Assembly: GCA_005878685.1 (NCBI GenBank)
Contig: VBLN01000385.1
Coordinates: forward strand, 1-5,174
Source of the DNA: Deltaproteobacteria bacterium
GTDB lineage: Bacteria > Desulfobacterota > Binatia > UBA9968
Direction of reading: 5' to 3'
Length of the DNA: 5,174 bases
Shown here one piece after another: positions 3,599-5,174 of this stretch. Each line of letters starts with the position of its first letter. Positions within the stretch are counted from its first letter, which is position 1. A model generated the notes under the pieces. That model did not search any database. It was not told where the DNA came from and saw only the letters and a list, made by a program, of their open reading frames with translations. The translations under genes and the position numbers were made by a program.

Positions 3599-4097
3599 GG
3601 TGAACCCCTGCCTGGCTGCTGTCGGTTCTTTTCAAGGACATACGCACAGTACTGATTTGACCGAGGGCTGTCCTATATTGGATCACTACCGTTCCATCCT
3701 GCTTGCTGATTTCAAGGAGACTGGCGGCTTTAGAATCAATGTATGCTCCAACCGCGCGTAGGACATGCGACAGACTGTTGGGTCGTTGCACCCTGCCCCG
3801 AAGTCGGCGTTTCGCTTGGCCCTCACGCCCCAACCGTTCTATATCCGCAGGAGTGAAACGGAGCTCTGAAGCTAGTGTCTTTACAGGAACCTCTTGGTAG
3901 CCACCTCGCAATCCACTCCGAGTAGACAGAAAACCGCTCTCTTGGGGATTCTGTTCTTTCACCGCCATTGTTTCAGTCTGTGCGTGCACGACATAGTCGT
4001 CGCCGTCGCGTATCAGTTTAAACGTTCCAAGGCGGAGAAGGTCCAGAGCCTGGCCGATAGTGCGTAGGGTCTGTGAGTAAGAAGCAGTCCGAATCAT
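3594..4097 (-). CDS. Unrecognised 167-residue protein with internal duplication
   Basis: I do not recognise a family. The protein starts MIRTASYSQTLRTIGQALDL and is soluble and basic, with no membrane segment or metal motif. It appears to contain one module twice. Residues 8-41 (SQTLRTIGQALD ... DGDDYVVHAQT) match residues 110-143 (SHVLRAVGAYID ... QDGTVVIQYRT) at S, LR, G, D, DG, VV and the final T. The pattern is a helix (S-x-x-LR-x-[IV]-G-x-x-[IL]-D) followed by a charged beta hairpin. The linker holds LRFTPADIERLGREGQAKRR (79-98), possibly helical and nucleic-acid binding. I chose ATG 4097-4095 because AAGGGGG (4110-4104) lies six bases upstream. The in-frame ATG at 4163-4161 would add 22 residues and has no ribosome-binding site. 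It is transcribed toward the DUF4268 remnant, and the convergent hairpin overlaps its stop. Confidence 0.65.
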   Translation of the reverse strand: MIRTASYSQTLRTIGQALDLLRLGTFKLIRDGDDYVVHAQTETMAVKEQNPQESGFLSTRSGLRGGYQEVPVKTLASELRFTPADIERLGREGQAKRRLRGRVQRPNSLSHVLRAVGAYIDSKAASLLEISKQDGTVVIQYRTALGQISTVRMSLKRTDSSQAGVHR

Positions 4098-4485
4098 AGG
4101 AAACCCCCTTTCGAGAGCATGACCGAAAACCAAACTTTCACCTTTTTTCCCCATACTGTCCAAAGCATTCTAGTTGGGTCATATCGACCGAAAGCTTCCG
4201 GAAGTTACTTCCCTCTGAACCGTTAAGAGATGGGCTTGAAGTGGCCAGCGTCTTTATGGGAACTATTTACAGCCACTAAGTCGTAGTTTTGTTGTTCAAC
4301 CTGTTCGGTGAAATCAAGAGACCAGCTTAAGGTATCGCCAATGGTTGTCCTATAACGGAGGGACACGAATTCAATCCAACCGGACATGGATAGCTGGGTC
4401 TTCAGCGAGTTTTCTCGGAGTAGTCACGAGGGATAGCTTTTTAATTTGTAGTCGTCAGGACCTAGAGCAATATGAAAGCCTGTAC
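4098..4485. other. Intergenic stretch, mostly without recognisable features
   Basis: It lies between two minus-strand genes. It contains a small palindrome CTTCCGGAAG (about 4194-4203) overlapping a GGAAG-TTA-CTTCC hairpin, and the doubtful 54-codon ORF at 4223-4387. I see no RNA gene. TAGAAT on the minus strand near 4168-4173 could be a -10 box for the 167-residue gene, but no good -35 is found 16-18 bases upstream. Confidence 0.4.
4223..4387 (-). CDS. Doubtful 54-residue ORF
   Basis: A minus-strand frame runs from ATG 4387-4385 to TAA 4225-4223. It has protein-like composition: a start MSGWIEFVSLRYRTTIGD, a middle DTLSWSLDFTEQVEQQ and an end HKDAGHFKPIS. The frame stays open upstream for 12 further codons to a TGA, with no better start than CTG. 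There is no ribosome-binding site at the ATG. It sits between the coiled-coil gene and the 167-residue gene on the same strand, so it could be a small linked gene or the tail of a decayed one. I assign no function. Confidence 0.25.
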   Translation of the reverse strand: MSGWIEFVSLRYRTTIGDTLSWSLDFTEQVEQQNYDLVAVNSSHKDAGHFKPIS

Positions 4486-5106
4486 TCATCTTCTTTTGGC
4501 GAGAAGTATTTCGAAGGGATCAACTTGTCCTTTATCACTTGGCTGCCCGACGCGATTCTGGCTCTTCGCACTTAAACTCTCTTTCAGCTCTCTGATTTTG
4601 ATGGCGGAGTCTCTTACCCGCATCTCCTGCCTTCTCCTAAGCTCGTCTTGCAGTAAAGTCTCCGCCCGCTCCTTAGCAGACTCTGTCTCGGTCAGTGGCC
4701 TCGTAAGCGCATTTACTTTAGACCTGAGTTCCTCTAGTTGCCCATCGCGACTCTTCAAAAGGTCCTCTTTCTCACTTGGCTGATTTCTCAAATCATGGAT
4801 CTTCGCACTCAAATTCTCTTTCAGCTCTTTGATTGTGGAGTCTCTTGCCTCCAGCATCTCCTCCTTCCTCCTAAGTTCGTTCCGCAGCAGAGTCTCTGCC
4901 CGCGTATAAGCAGACTCCCTCTCGTCTATCCAATTCATGAAGAGATTTATCGTGGACTTGAGATCCTCCAGCTGCTTCAAAAACATCTCTTTCTCGTTGA
5001 TTTGGCTCTCTAGATGATCTCTCTTTGCCGCTACTAACATGTCTTTCCTGCCTTTGACTTCCCTTAAGAAGTCTAACCTTTTAATTAGTAAACGGCTCAA
5101 GACCAT
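4486..5106 (-). CDS. Coiled-coil protein of tandem 78-residue repeats
   Basis: A 206-residue highly charged protein (Glu/Lys/Arg/Leu-rich, heptad-like throughout) with no signal peptide or membrane span. Two tandem units are clear: residues 45-122 (QLEDLKS ... RAETLLRNELRRKEEML ... RDSTIKELKENLSAK ... QPSEKEDLL) and 123-190 (QLEELRS ... RAETLLQDELRRRQEM ... RDSAIKIRELKESLSAK ... QPSDK). A partial unit precedes them (32-50, HLESQINEKE ... LEDLKS). The DNA repeats too, offset 237 bases at one end and 234 at the other because of in-frame indels. After residue 191 the heptads end abruptly in GQVDPFEILLAKRR, suggesting loss of further repeats or a C-terminal domain. Prolines at NQP, TRP and GQP sit at positions where Leu or Ile would be expected. 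The start is ATG 5106, just after an in-frame TAG; its ribosome-binding site is weak. Function unknown; the repeats suggest a structural or oligomerising role. Confidence 0.65.
   Translation of the reverse strand: MVLSRLLIKRLDFLREVKGRKDMLVAAKRDHLESQINEKEMFLKQLEDLKSTINLFMNWIDERESAYTRAETLLRNELRRKEEMLEARDSTIKELKENLSAKIHDLRNQPSEKEDLLKSRDGQLEELRSKVNALTRPLTETESAKERAETLLQDELRRRQEMRVRDSAIKIRELKESLSAKSQNRVGQPSDKGQVDPFEILLAKRR
4564..4914 (-). repeat. Tandem ~235-bp DNA repeat inside the coiled-coil gene
   Basis: The segment 4801-4914 recurs as 4564-4680. Both begin (plus strand) CTTCGCACT, share TCTCTTTCAGCTCT and CTCCTAAG, and end AGCAGACTC. Relative to the 4801-4914 copy, the 4564-4680 copy has a 6-base insertion (an ATCAAA/ATCAGA-like duplication) and a nearby 3-base deletion, so the frame is kept. 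This marks recent enough duplication that the nucleotide similarity is still plain, and a locus prone to repeat-number change. Confidence 0.75.
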
Positions 5107-5174
5107 GCTGACCTGAGGATAGAGCTAAAATCATGCCAAAAGGTGAGAAGCTAAGAAAATGAATTAGTTACAGA

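Noticed and set aside
4345..4575. Plus-strand open frame of 76 codons starting with TTG
   Set aside because: No ribosome-binding site, and it overlaps the end of the coiled-coil gene antisense without recognisable features. Other plus-strand frames within 4472-5013 are likewise antisense shadows.

Overview
The window is bacterial chromosomal or accessory DNA of moderate GC. It has short genes, good Shine-Dalgarno sites, overlapping start and stop codons and sigma70-like promoters. No rRNA, tRNA, transposase, integrase or CRISPR array is visible, and nothing identifies the species. The stacking of toxin-antitoxin (TA) modules, gene remnants and repeat-built hypothetical genes is typical of a variable island in an environmental bacterium. 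A lineage such as Nitrospirota, NC10 or the former Deltaproteobacteria is only a guess from the style of the proteins.

Layout. (1) 1-317, minus: the N-terminus of an M1-family aminopeptidase that runs off the left edge. (2) 463-552, minus: a 29-residue single-span membrane protein with its own promoter (570-598). (3) 742-1469: TA unit 1, with a promoter-containing repeat, a putative BECR-fold RNase toxin, an overlapping DUF2283 protein and a palindrome. (4) 1470-1688: a spacer holding an inverted array of 7-bp repeats. (5) 1689-2549: TA unit 2, with the same upstream repeat, a HicB-like gene, a Phd/RelB-type antitoxin, a RelE/ParE toxin and a second copy of the palindrome. (6) 2589-3526: an ArsR-type winged-helix gene joined out of frame to the C-terminal two thirds of a DUF4268 nuclease-like gene. 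(7) 3543-3598: a convergent hairpin. (8) 3594-4097, minus: an unrecognised 167-residue protein with an internal duplication. (9) 4098-4485: mostly noncoding, with one doubtful 54-codon ORF. (10) 4486-5106, minus: a 206-residue coiled-coil protein made of tandem 78-residue repeats.

The most striking signal is that two unrelated TA modules sit in the same frame. Each is preceded by a copy of a 53-bp repeat (47/53 identical) carrying a promoter-like sequence. Each is followed by a copy of a 41-bp palindromic element whose centre differs by compensatory changes that keep the symmetry. This looks like a cassette architecture in which the TA cargo has been exchanged while promoter and 3' palindrome stayed the same. 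The second notable feature is the ArsR/DUF4268 junction near 2807, which looks like an illegitimate recombination scar that removed the nuclease active site.
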